From positions 434,001-498,000 of the forward strand of contig CAZNWJ010000001.1 of assembly GCA_964576925.1 (NCBI GenBank): 64,000 nucleotides of DNA. Reading direction: 5' to 3'. The notes below the pieces were generated by a model that was not told the DNA's origin, did not search any database, and saw only the letters and a program-made list of their open reading frames with translations. The DNA is from JADJGC01 sp964576925. Lineage in GTDB: Bacteria > Zixibacteria > MSB-5A5 > CAIYYT01. Every line of letters begins with the position of its first letter. The stretch's first letter is position 1. Position numbers and translations under genes: made by a program. This document shows, piece after piece, positions 25,358-32,747 of this stretch.

Positions 25358-26257
25358 CTATTGTCCCTTCAGCCGCGTAAACATCGATTCAACAATTCCC
25401 AGGGCACTGTTCCGATCAGAATAACCGGTGACTGCAACAAGGGTTCCTCCTTCTACAGCGCAGTAAACCTGGCAAAAATCAGGATGACTCCCAAACAATC
25501 CTTGTGCTCCGCCTGTCAGGATCATCTCATCAGCCTTGCCACGCTCTCCAATAAAAGCCTCGGTGGCGGTTGGCAAACCAACCATAGAGTTCAGCCGGAA
25601 ATGTAGCGTAACGGTATCACTATCAAGCGCATACTGCGCACTGTAGAAATCGAATGGTTCCTCGCGCTGTTGTTGATCGCGAATCCAATGGGCTTCCGAC
25701 TGGGGGATCATGTTGTCCGGCGGGAACAGCGCCAATTCTGCTGGAAGTCCAGTTGTGTCGGTGATTTTATCGCAAATCATCTGGGCCGCTGCCGTAAGTT
25801 GCCCATCGCTGATCGAACCCTGTCGGACAACCTTGCCGGCAAGGGCCCCTTTCAGGAAGTTAAGGGTATCGGCCAGGATATAGGCGCGCTTACCGGCGCT
25901 TGCAGGCCGGGCGGCAGCCGTGCGATGGTAGCTGTGCATGGTGAACGCATCCAAAGGCGTGCGGAACTGCATCAGGTCGATTTGCAGGCGATTCTCGCCG
26001 GAACCGTAATTGCCTGTTGCCAAACGCTCCAGGCCGTTGTTCAGGTAGATCTCAGCAATCGAACTGAGATGATCCCAGACGGTATTTCGCGGATAGAGCT
26101 TGGTTGTATCCTGCAGTTCAAGACCGGCGAGCGCCGACTTTCCGGGAAGCAGGGATCGCAGATCCTCGGCTGCAGTCTCAGGCGAAGGGCCGCTTGAGCA
26201 TCCCGCGGTCAAGAGAGCAAGAAGACTAACGACAATAATGACCAATCTCGACTTCAT
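25358..26257 (-). CDS. Lipoprotein, DUF6599-like
   Basis: The 299-residue product has a lipoprotein signal, MKSRLVIIVVSLLALLTAGC, with Cys at about 20. The body resembles DUF6599-type proteins: LLPGKSALAGLELQDTTKLY, then DHLSSIAEIYLNNGLERLAT and DLMQFRTPLDAFTMHSYHR. The family appears in polysaccharide or exosortase neighbourhoods of uncultured bacteria; its function is not known. GGAGGT lies about ten bases before the chosen ATG. The gene follows the UbiA-type gene by 39 bases and is probably in the same transcript. Confidence 0.7.
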   Translation of the reverse strand: MKSRLVIIVVSLLALLTAGCSSGPSPETAAEDLRSLLPGKSALAGLELQDTTKLYPRNTVWDHLSSIAEIYLNNGLERLATGNYGSGENRLQIDLMQFRTPLDAFTMHSYHRTAAARPASAGKRAYILADTLNFLKGALAGKVVRQGSISDGQLTAAAQMICDKITDTTGLPAELALFPPDNMIPQSEAHWIRDQQQREEPFDFYSAQYALDSDTVTLHFRLNSMVGLPTATEAFIGERGKADEMILTGGAQGLFGSHPDFCQVYCAVEGGTLVAVTGYSDRNSALGIVESMFTRLKGQ

Positions 26258-26296
26258 AACTTCAGATACCTCCACAAATCGACGGCGGGCAAGTGT

Positions 26297-27187
26297 TTAC
26301 TGGATTCCCGCCGAGAACATAAATATCGCCATCACGGAGAGAAACCACAAGACGATATTGACCAGAATCGGGATGTCCGAGAGCAGTACGCTCGTGGGCG
26401 ACCCGCCGCGTTCTTCCTGATGAATCAGGTACAAGTACCGAAAGATCCCGTAAAGGACGAACGGAATGGTCAACTCCAGGTGTTCTACACCCAGCTTCTC
26501 CTGAATTTCCGGCGAGAGTGTGTAAAAAGTATAGGCGACGACGGTGGAAGCCGTTACGACGCTGATCAACTGATCGAGAAAGTAGGGGGAGTACTTCTTA
26601 AGGGTAACCCGGTGGCCAACTGCGTCGTCCTTGAGAGTAACGAGCTCGTGCCGCCGCTTGCCGAATCCGATGAAGAGCGCTAGCAGGAAAGTGCAGGCCA
26701 CCAACCAGGCGGAAGTCGGGACTTCGATGGCGTACGACCCCGCCGCTGCTCGAATGACGAAAGAGACTGCGATCGACATAACGTCGATGATAACGATGTT
26801 CTTCAGCAGTGCGGTGTAGAGAATATTGAAGGCAACAAAAATGGCGGCAATATAGGTTACAGGCCGCGGCAAGACTACCGTCAGGCCAATCCCCACCACA
26901 ATCAACGCAACTGCCAAGAAACGGGCCGCAGGTAACGAGATTGCACCCGAAGCGATCGGCCGTGACCGCTTCAACGGGTGCAACCGGTCAGAATCGCGAT
27001 CGTGAATGTCGTTGACAATGTAGACGGCAGAGGAGAGCAGGCAAAACACTCCAAAGGCTAAGATCGCCATGAGAATGTTGTCGGTTTTAGTGAATTCGCG
27101 GGCGAAAATCAGCGCGCCGAAAATGATCAGGTTCTTGACCCATTGTTCAGGCCGAATCAAGGAAAGAAATGACCGCAGTTTCATCAT
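26297..27187 (-). CDS. UbiA-family prenyltransferase, decaprenyl-phosphate phosphoribosyltransferase-like
   Basis: This integral membrane enzyme has 296 residues and about nine helices. The first Asp-rich motif NDIHDRDSDRLHP, followed by KRSRPIASG, is typical of the subgroup that transfers phosphoribose from PRPP to decaprenyl phosphate; the second motif region is GFGKRRHELVTL. In mycobacteria this makes the precursor of arabinan. Here it sits with exosortase and SDR genes, so it more likely supplies a lipid-linked pentose for a surface polymer; this is inference. The start is uncertain between ATG at 27187 and the adjacent ATG at 27184. Confidence 0.82.
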   Translation of the reverse strand: MMKLRSFLSLIRPEQWVKNLIIFGALIFAREFTKTDNILMAILAFGVFCLLSSAVYIVNDIHDRDSDRLHPLKRSRPIASGAISLPAARFLAVALIVVGIGLTVVLPRPVTYIAAIFVAFNILYTALLKNIVIIDVMSIAVSFVIRAAAGSYAIEVPTSAWLVACTFLLALFIGFGKRRHELVTLKDDAVGHRVTLKKYSPYFLDQLISVVTASTVVAYTFYTLSPEIQEKLGVEHLELTIPFVLYGIFRYLYLIHQEERGGSPTSVLLSDIPILVNIVLWFLSVMAIFMFSAGIQ

Positions 27188-27249
27188 GTGGTTAGAATAA
27201 TCCGCTTTCTTCGCGATCAACCGGCCAGGGCGAGTCTCGCCGTGGATTC

Positions 27250-27888
27250 TTACAACGACTCAAAGGGGAGCGCCTGGCGCAACTCGGGAAGGAAAAGCCG
27301 CATAAACTGCTCGGCGACCTTCTGACACTCTTCGGCGCTCTTTCCCTGCTGACTGACCGTCAGTCGGATAATAACGGCATCGGTGGGGGATAACAACAGC
27401 GAATTGCGGACGAGATCGAGCTTGAGAGCATACTCGCTGGTCAGGTCACCTGACCGCGTATGGAACCAGTAGAACATCTGGTCTACCCGCGAGCGGCGCG
27501 CAATTGTCATTCGATTCACTGTTATCGGCTCTTCGGCAAATTGGAAAGGCACCTGCTGGATATCGGTCAGAACCCATCCGCCGCCGGGGAGACAGTGGCG
27601 GGGTGAGTGTATCTGCGAGCCATACTTCTGATCGCGGAAATAGCCGACATAAGCTCCGACTGTGATGCCGTCGGGATCTGTATAGGTTCGCAGGAGCACC
27701 TCGGTAGCCTGCAGCACGGCGGCCGTCGCCTCGCTGATCGGGTGGTTCTCACCCTGCCACGGGCCGATCTGGAGCGGAACTGCCGACAGATTCGAGGGCC
27801 GGTCCGGCTCTACTACCATGTAGCGCAAAACCGTTGCCATGGCGGCGAATGGCACGAGCAAGAGGACGATCAGCCAGAATTTTCTCAC
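27250..27888 (-). CDS. EpsI-like exosortase-associated protein
   Basis: The 212-residue protein has a short N-terminal membrane segment (MRKFWLIVLLLVPFAAMATV) and an extracytoplasmic domain. The domain carries the EpsI hallmarks: PLQIGPWQGENHPI, the Y-x-G-YFRDQKYGSQIHSP segment, and RHCLPGGGWV. EpsI-like proteins occur with exosortases, as a separate gene or as a C-terminal fusion, and are thought to take part in export or processing of the sorted product or polysaccharide. It overlaps the exosortase gene by four bases, so the two are translationally coupled. Confidence 0.9.
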   Translation of the reverse strand: MRKFWLIVLLLVPFAAMATVLRYMVVEPDRPSNLSAVPLQIGPWQGENHPISEATAAVLQATEVLLRTYTDPDGITVGAYVGYFRDQKYGSQIHSPRHCLPGGGWVLTDIQQVPFQFAEEPITVNRMTIARRSRVDQMFYWFHTRSGDLTSEYALKLDLVRNSLLLSPTDAVIIRLTVSQQGKSAEECQKVAEQFMRLFLPELRQALPFESL

Positions 27889-28787
27889 TTCGGCCCTTCC
27901 TCTTTGTTCGTCGTCGGCTCACCGATACGAAGCACACTGCTGAGAATCAGCAGACAGACGAGCGAAAACATAAACACGATCGTCCCCGACAGTTCATGAA
28001 TCGTGCCCTCGGCGATCTCGCGCGAAACACCATAGGCGCCGACCGCTGTAACGCAAATTCGGAAGATATTTGCCGCGATCGCGATCGGCACAGTCGCCAC
28101 GAACAGCGTAACCGCTTTCCAGGCACGGTTCTGCGTCCAGTAGGCCAGCAGCGCGCCAAGGGCCAGCAGCGTTACCAACGAGCGCAGACCGGAGCAAGCT
28201 TCGGCAACCTCAAGAGAATAGTTGTCCGGAAGATGAATGACGTTTCCCTGTCGGAGGTGCGGGATGCCCATTAAACTCAGCAACCCGGCCGCGACCTTCG
28301 AGCCGACGAGCTGGAGTGGAAATGTCGCGCTGTAATAGATGACGTAGGGCAGCGGAATCATGAAGAGCAGAAAGAAGAAGGCGAACCAGATTTCGCGTAC
28401 GAATTGCCACCCGGCGAGGTAAAGCGTCAGTCCGAACAGCAAGGAGACGAGCGACACCCTGACCGTGAAATACTCCATGCCGGCGGTGCCGCCGAGAAAC
28501 AGCAAGAGCGAGCCGAGGATTATAGCTAACCCCCATTTGTTCATCTCGATCGGAATGTTGCGAAGCACATCGCGCTTCTTCCAGATCAGCCAGGCACTGA
28601 TCGGAATTATCAGGAAGCCGTGCGAATAATTGTCATCTGTGTACCAGTCGCGAACCAAATCCGAAAAGACCGGCAGGTACATCAGGATGATAATGATGCC
28701 GAGAACGCCGGCCTGCCACCAGGAGATGACGGGCGCGCCGCGGGGCGTTTGCTCGCTCCCGAACTCTGTTGCCGGTTGCTTAGACAC
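27885..28787 (-). CDS. Exosortase (archaeosortase/exosortase family)
   Basis: This is a membrane cysteine transpeptidase-like enzyme of 300 residues and about eight helices. The expected catalytic trio is visible: Cys198 in AEACSGLRSL, Arg243 in NIFRIC and His264 in GTIHELSG. Exosortases cleave C-terminal tripartite sorting signals (for example PEP-CTERM) and attach the protein to an unknown envelope component. It is coupled to the EpsI-like gene downstream and overlaps the epimerase upstream by eight bases. No protein with an obvious PEP-CTERM-type tail was seen in this window, so its targets are elsewhere or use another signal. Confidence 0.93.
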   Translation of the reverse strand: MSKQPATEFGSEQTPRGAPVISWWQAGVLGIIIILMYLPVFSDLVRDWYTDDNYSHGFLIIPISAWLIWKKRDVLRNIPIEMNKWGLAIILGSLLLFLGGTAGMEYFTVRVSLVSLLFGLTLYLAGWQFVREIWFAFFFLLFMIPLPYVIYYSATFPLQLVGSKVAAGLLSLMGIPHLRQGNVIHLPDNYSLEVAEACSGLRSLVTLLALGALLAYWTQNRAWKAVTLFVATVPIAIAANIFRICVTAVGAYGVSREIAEGTIHELSGTIVFMFSLVCLLILSSVLRIGEPTTNKEEGPK

Positions 28788-29730
28788 GGGTCCTGGCTGC
28801 TACTTCCTTGCGATAGAATGCGATAGTCTTTTCCAGGCCGTCGCGGAATCCAACCGACGGTGTGATGCCGAAGGTTTTCTTGACCAGGGCTACATCCGCG
28901 AACGAGTGCTTGATATCTCCGGGACGCGCCTCCTCAAAACGAGGTTTGATATCCTTGCCGAGGATGGTGTTGAGTTGTTTCAGGAGATCAAGCAGCGTGA
29001 TCTGATCGCCGCAGGCCAGATTGTACTCGCCCGGCGTCACCTTATCCATGCGACAGACCTTGAGAATCGCGTTGACGACATTGTCAATGTAAGTGAAGTC
29101 GCGCGACTGCAGGCCATCACCGAAGACTACCGGCTGTTCGTCGAGAAGCAGGGACGTGATGAATTTCGGGATGACAGCGGCGTAATGGCTCTTGGGGTCC
29201 TGATTGGGACCGAACACATTAAAGTAACGAAAGGCAATGCACGGCATACCGTACAGGGACGAATAGTTCCGGCAGTAATATTCGCCGGTAATCTTGTTGA
29301 CCGCATATGGCGAAAGCGGCGAAGGCAGCATGTCTTCGCGCTTCGGAAGAGTCGGCGTGTCGCCGTAGACCGAGGATGACGAAGCGAAGAGGAATTTCTT
29401 GACGTGGTTCCGGCGGGCGCATTCGAGCATAGTCAGCGTTCCGTTGATGTTCACGTGATTGGCGGTCAGCGGATTCTCCACCGACCGATTAACGGACGGG
29501 AGTGCCGCCTGGTGAAGAACGAAATCAACTTCTCGGCAGGCATCGAGTGCAGTCCAGAAATCGCAGATGTCTCCTTCAATCAGCTCGATCTTTGATTCGA
29601 TCCCGGCAAGATTCTGCCGCCTTCCGGTCGAAAAATTGTCAAGCACTCGTACGGATTCGCCCGCGTTCAACAGGCCCTTGACAATGTTCGATCCAATGAA
29701 TCCCGCGCCACCCGTTACCAGATATTTCAT
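28780..29730 (-). CDS. NAD-dependent nucleotide-sugar epimerase (SDR family)
   Basis: The 316-residue extended SDR begins MKYLVTGGAGFIGSNIVKGL, a complete Rossmann glycine motif. The catalytic Ser in FASSSSVYGD and the YAVNK motif are present. The sequence is closest, from memory, to UDP-GlcNAc/UDP-glucose 4-epimerases of the WbpP type (LPSVNRSVENPLTANHVNIN). It overlaps the exosortase gene by eight bases and follows another SDR gene, so it probably supplies an activated sugar for a surface polysaccharide or glycolipid. The exact substrate cannot be read from the sequence. Confidence 0.88.
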   Translation of the reverse strand: MKYLVTGGAGFIGSNIVKGLLNAGESVRVLDNFSTGRRQNLAGIESKIELIEGDICDFWTALDACREVDFVLHQAALPSVNRSVENPLTANHVNINGTLTMLECARRNHVKKFLFASSSSVYGDTPTLPKREDMLPSPLSPYAVNKITGEYYCRNYSSLYGMPCIAFRYFNVFGPNQDPKSHYAAVIPKFITSLLLDEQPVVFGDGLQSRDFTYIDNVVNAILKVCRMDKVTPGEYNLACGDQITLLDLLKQLNTILGKDIKPRFEEARPGDIKHSFADVALVKKTFGITPSVGFRDGLEKTIAFYRKEVAARTRV

Positions 29731-29773
29731 ATTCGTCTATCCTCTCCCAGATAAAATACAAGCTCGCATTGAA

Positions 29774-30760
29774 TCACAGAATATACTCTCCGGCGCGGCG
29801 CTCGACTCGATTCCGTTTGAACCAGTCGATAGTCAGCGTCAGGCCGTCATCAAGCGTGATCGTCGGCTCCCACGATAATACCCGGCGAGCCAGTTCGTTG
29901 TTGGAAATCAAGCGTTCCACTTCCGAGTTTGCCGGCCGCAGCCGGGCGTCGTCGCGATTCAGCCGCAGTGGTACGTTTATCAGCGCGGCGATTCGCTCGG
30001 CAAGTTGGCCGATCGCCAACTCCGTTCCCGTGCCAAGGTTGACCGTAGCCCCGATCGCATCCGGTGCTTCAGCGCCGCGGATGATTCCCGCCACCGTATC
30101 TGTCACGAAGGTGAAGTCGCGGGTCGGTGCGGTTGCTCCAAGTTTCAGATCCGTCCCGGCGAGTAGTTGCGAGATGATAGTAGGAATAATCGCCCGCCGC
30201 GATTGCCTCGGGCCATAAGTGTTAAATGGCCGAATGATCGTCACGGGAAGCCCAAAGCTGCGGTAGTACGACTCGGCAAGCATATCTGCGGCAATCTTCG
30301 AGGCCGCGTATGGCGATTGCCCGACCTTGGGGTGCCGTTCGTCAATGGGAACGTACTGAGCTGTTCCGTACACCTCGGAAGTCGAAATCATAACGAGGCG
30401 GTCAATACCGTGGTCGAGGCAACCGGCGAGCACATTGGTCGTGCCGATGATATTCGTTTCCACGTAGTTGCGCGGATGGACGTACGAGTACGGGATGCCG
30501 ATCAATGCTCCAAGGTGAAACACGATGCGGCAATCCTTGATGCTGTTGCGCACAGCATCGGCGTCTTTCAGGTCGCCGGCTACCAATTCCATCTGCGCCG
30601 CAGACGGCAGCGTGAGCGAATCGAGCCAGCCCCGTTCCTCGCGGGAGGTATAACGCACAAAGGCGCGCACCTTTGCCCCGCGCGCGAGCAATGCTTCGAC
30701 AAGGTGGCTGCCAATAAATCCGGCTGCACCGGTCACCAGGACTTTCTGGCCCGAGAACAT
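29774..30760 (-). CDS. NAD-dependent sugar 4,6-dehydratase-like protein (LegB/SDR family)
   Basis: The 328-residue extended SDR starts MFSGQKVLVTGAAGFIGSHL; the longer frame to 30799 adds an unlikely leader. The segment KVRAFVRYTSREERGWLDSL resembles the LegB-type dehydratases of the legionaminic-acid pathway, which have a similar VRAF..Y..WGWLD stretch. The active site shows STSEVYGTA and YAASK. RPFNTYGPRQSRRAIIPTII is typical of nucleotide-sugar dehydratases. It lies 43 bases upstream of the epimerase and 61 bases after the response-regulator gene. The precise substrate is uncertain; GDP-mannose or UDP-GlcNAc dehydratase activity is also possible. Confidence 0.85.
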   Translation of the reverse strand: MFSGQKVLVTGAAGFIGSHLVEALLARGAKVRAFVRYTSREERGWLDSLTLPSAAQMELVAGDLKDADAVRNSIKDCRIVFHLGALIGIPYSYVHPRNYVETNIIGTTNVLAGCLDHGIDRLVMISTSEVYGTAQYVPIDERHPKVGQSPYAASKIAADMLAESYYRSFGLPVTIIRPFNTYGPRQSRRAIIPTIISQLLAGTDLKLGATAPTRDFTFVTDTVAGIIRGAEAPDAIGATVNLGTGTELAIGQLAERIAALINVPLRLNRDDARLRPANSEVERLISNNELARRVLSWEPTITLDDGLTLTIDWFKRNRVERRAGEYIL

Positions 30761-30821
30761 ACAAGTAGTATATCGGAACTTTTGGCGGTTCGACAGCAAT
30801 TCTTCGCCGCCGCACGGGGGA

Positions 30822-31505
30822 TTAACCGAGCTGGGTCAGGCCTTCACGAATGGCGTACTTGGTGAGTTCCGCGATCGAGTGCAAATCAAGTTTGTCCATG
30901 ATCTGCTTGCGATAAGTTTCGATCGTCTTGACCGACACGACCAGCTGGGCGGCAATCTCTTTGGTGGTCTTTCCTTCGGCGAGCATTTGCAGGACCTCCC
31001 GCTCGCGAGCACTCAAGACGGTGAATGCGGAAGTCTCGCCGGTCTTGGCTATGTTGATATAGTCGTTGATGACAAAATCGGAGATCTTACTGGAGAGGAA
31101 CACCTTGTCGGCCCGACAGTCGTCGATGGCGCTGACGACTTCCTCGAGCGCCGAGTCCTTGAGGAGATAACCGCGCGCACCGGATTTGAGTGCCTCGATT
31201 ATATAGCGCCGATCGGAATGCATGGACAGGATGATGACTTTGATGGAAGGGGTTTCCGTCGTGATTCGACGGGCAGCCTCGATCCCGTTGAGGTCGGGCA
31301 TCGTGATGTCCATCAGAACAATATCCGGCTGCAAATCTCGCGCCAGTTTGATCGCCGATTGACCGTCTCCGGCCTCGCCGACAACGACCAAATTGGAGTG
31401 GGAGTCCAGCATCGACCGCAACCCGTCGCGAAACAGCTTGTGATCGTCGACCAGCAGAATCGTCGCGCGTTTAGCCGCCTTCACGACGCCCTCAACTTCA
31501 GGCAC
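30822..31505 (-). CDS. NarL/FixJ-type response regulator
   Basis: The 227-residue regulator has a receiver domain with the acidic pair Asp20-Asp21 (LLVDDHKLF), phospho-acceptor Asp66 in IVLMDITMPDLNG, and the Lys in GYLLKDSALEE. It is joined to a LuxR-type helix-turn-helix, LSAREREVLQMLAEGKTTKE, then IAAQLVVSVKTIETYR. It overlaps the kinase gene by 25 bases and is certainly its partner. The downstream sugar and exosortase genes start 61 bases later, so they may be co-transcribed or regulated by it. No binding-site evidence was found. Confidence 0.95.
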   Translation of the reverse strand: MPEVEGVVKAAKRATILLVDDHKLFRDGLRSMLDSHSNLVVVGEAGDGQSAIKLARDLQPDIVLMDITMPDLNGIEAARRITTETPSIKVIILSMHSDRRYIIEALKSGARGYLLKDSALEEVVSAIDDCRADKVFLSSKISDFVINDYINIAKTGETSAFTVLSAREREVLQMLAEGKTTKEIAAQLVVSVKTIETYRKQIMDKLDLHSIAELTKYAIREGLTQLG

Positions 31506-32671
31506 ACTTCGGTACCATCGCGCGAGGATTTGATCTCGACGGAGCCGCCGAGATGCATAAGACGTTCGCGAATACTGAACAAACCGAAGCCGCCGTCGGC
31601 ATCAGACTGAGCCAGGCGCTCGGTATCGAAACCGTGACCGTCGTCGATGACATAAACCAAGAGCTCGTCGCCGCTGTGCACAACCTTCACCTCGACCATT
31701 GTGGCTTCCGCGTGTTTGAGAGCGTTTGTCAGGAGTTCCTGGACGGCCTTGAAGACGACAACCTCAATTTCATCGCGCATCCGTGGTCCGCCGTTGGCTG
31801 TGTGGACGACTACCGGCAGGTTGTGCTTGTTGGTGAACTGCTCACCGAGCCATTCGAGAGAAGAGTTCAAGCCCAACTCGTAGAGCACCGGCGGGCTGAT
31901 CGCGAAAGTCAGCGAGCGCGTGTACTGAATCGTCTGGTCGAGCAACTCGAGGATCTCCACAGACTGGGCGTCGCGCACGGATGAGTCCTGGTTATTGCGA
32001 AATCCGGCAATCTTCATCCTGATGATCGCCAGGGTCTGCCCGATGTGGTCGTGCAGATCGGAAGCGATAGCGCGGCGCTCGCGCGCCTCAGTCAACGACA
32101 GGTCAGCGGCCAAACGTCGCAATTGACGCTGGTAAGCTTCAATCTCCTGTTGCGCCTTCCGGTACTCGGCAACCTGATCCTGCAGCGCGAGATTCATCGT
32201 CCGCAGTTCGGCGGTTCGCGCCTGAACCTGGCGCTCCAGGTCATCGTGCGCACGGCGGATTTCCTCGCGTGCCTGGCGGTGCTGGAGATACATGCGCAAC
32301 ATTTCGGCTAGCGAGTTGATGAGCTCCCGTTCTTCAGCCAGGAACGGGCCTTCGGCGGCTGCCGGACGCTCGTCATTGTAGTAAACCTCGATCAAGCCGC
32401 GCACGCCGTTGCGCGTGATAAACTGAGACTGCTGCATCCAGGGGCTGGTGTGAAAGCCCTCCGTGCGGACTTCGATGTCGCCGATGGTGATTCTGGCCGA
32501 GGTCGTTTCCGGGTATTGCCACGCCTGCGGCAGGAGATTCACGAGTTCGGTGAGCAGTTCCGAGACGGGACAGATGTCATCCTGGAGCAATCGCGCCGTG
32601 CGATGCAGCGTATCCAGCTCTTTGATTCGTTCGCCAAGATTCTGGCGTAGTCGGGATACAAAATCGTGCAT
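31481..32671 (-). CDS. Cytosolic sensor histidine kinase (HisKA_3 type)
   Basis: The 396-residue kinase has no membrane helix. The N-terminal part (about 15-130) looks like a GAF-type sensor domain. A coiled coil follows (about 135-195, QAREEIRRAHDDLERQVQAR). The dimerisation and phospho-acceptor helix is RAIASDLHDHIGQTLAIIRM, with the acceptor His207. The HATPase domain has an N box ELLTNALKHAEA, a G1 motif VIDDGHGFD and a G2 motif GGFGLFSIRERL. The HDHIGQ box and the overlapping NarL-type regulator define a NarXL-like pair. The signal is unknown. A strong hairpin separates it from maeB upstream. Confidence 0.93.
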   Translation of the reverse strand: MHDFVSRLRQNLGERIKELDTLHRTARLLQDDICPVSELLTELVNLLPQAWQYPETTSARITIGDIEVRTEGFHTSPWMQQSQFITRNGVRGLIEVYYNDERPAAAEGPFLAEERELINSLAEMLRMYLQHRQAREEIRRAHDDLERQVQARTAELRTMNLALQDQVAEYRKAQQEIEAYQRQLRRLAADLSLTEARERRAIASDLHDHIGQTLAIIRMKIAGFRNNQDSSVRDAQSVEILELLDQTIQYTRSLTFAISPPVLYELGLNSSLEWLGEQFTNKHNLPVVVHTANGGPRMRDEIEVVVFKAVQELLTNALKHAEATMVEVKVVHSGDELLVYVIDDGHGFDTERLAQSDADGGFGLFSIRERLMHLGGSVEIKSSRDGTEVCLKLRAS

Positions 32672-32685
32672 AGTCGATCATGAAA

Positions 32686-32711
32686 CAGGGGCACAGAATG
32701 CTGTGCCCCTG
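32686..32711 (-). terminator. Strong hairpin between maeB and the kinase gene
   Basis: CAGGGGCACAG (32686-32696) and CTGTGCCCCTG (32701-32711) form a perfect 11-bp stem with a 4-base loop. It starts about 37 bases after the maeB stop on the minus strand and is followed by TTTCATG. It is likely to end maeB transcripts before the kinase gene at 32671. Confidence 0.7.
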
Positions 32712-32747
32712 CGGCCTATCAGATGGCAACGTCGCTACGCCGCCGGA

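Noticed and set aside
26297..27187. Assignment of the UbiA protein as digeranylgeranylglyceryl phosphate synthase, to complete an ether-lipid pathway
   Set aside because: NDIHDRDSDRLHP with KRSRPIASG is the phosphoribosyltransferase-type motif, and the gene lies in the exosortase locus.
29446..29461. GATGTTCACGTGATT as a parS candidate
   Set aside because: One base is missing relative to the consensus and the right half does not match; it lies within an epimerase gene.
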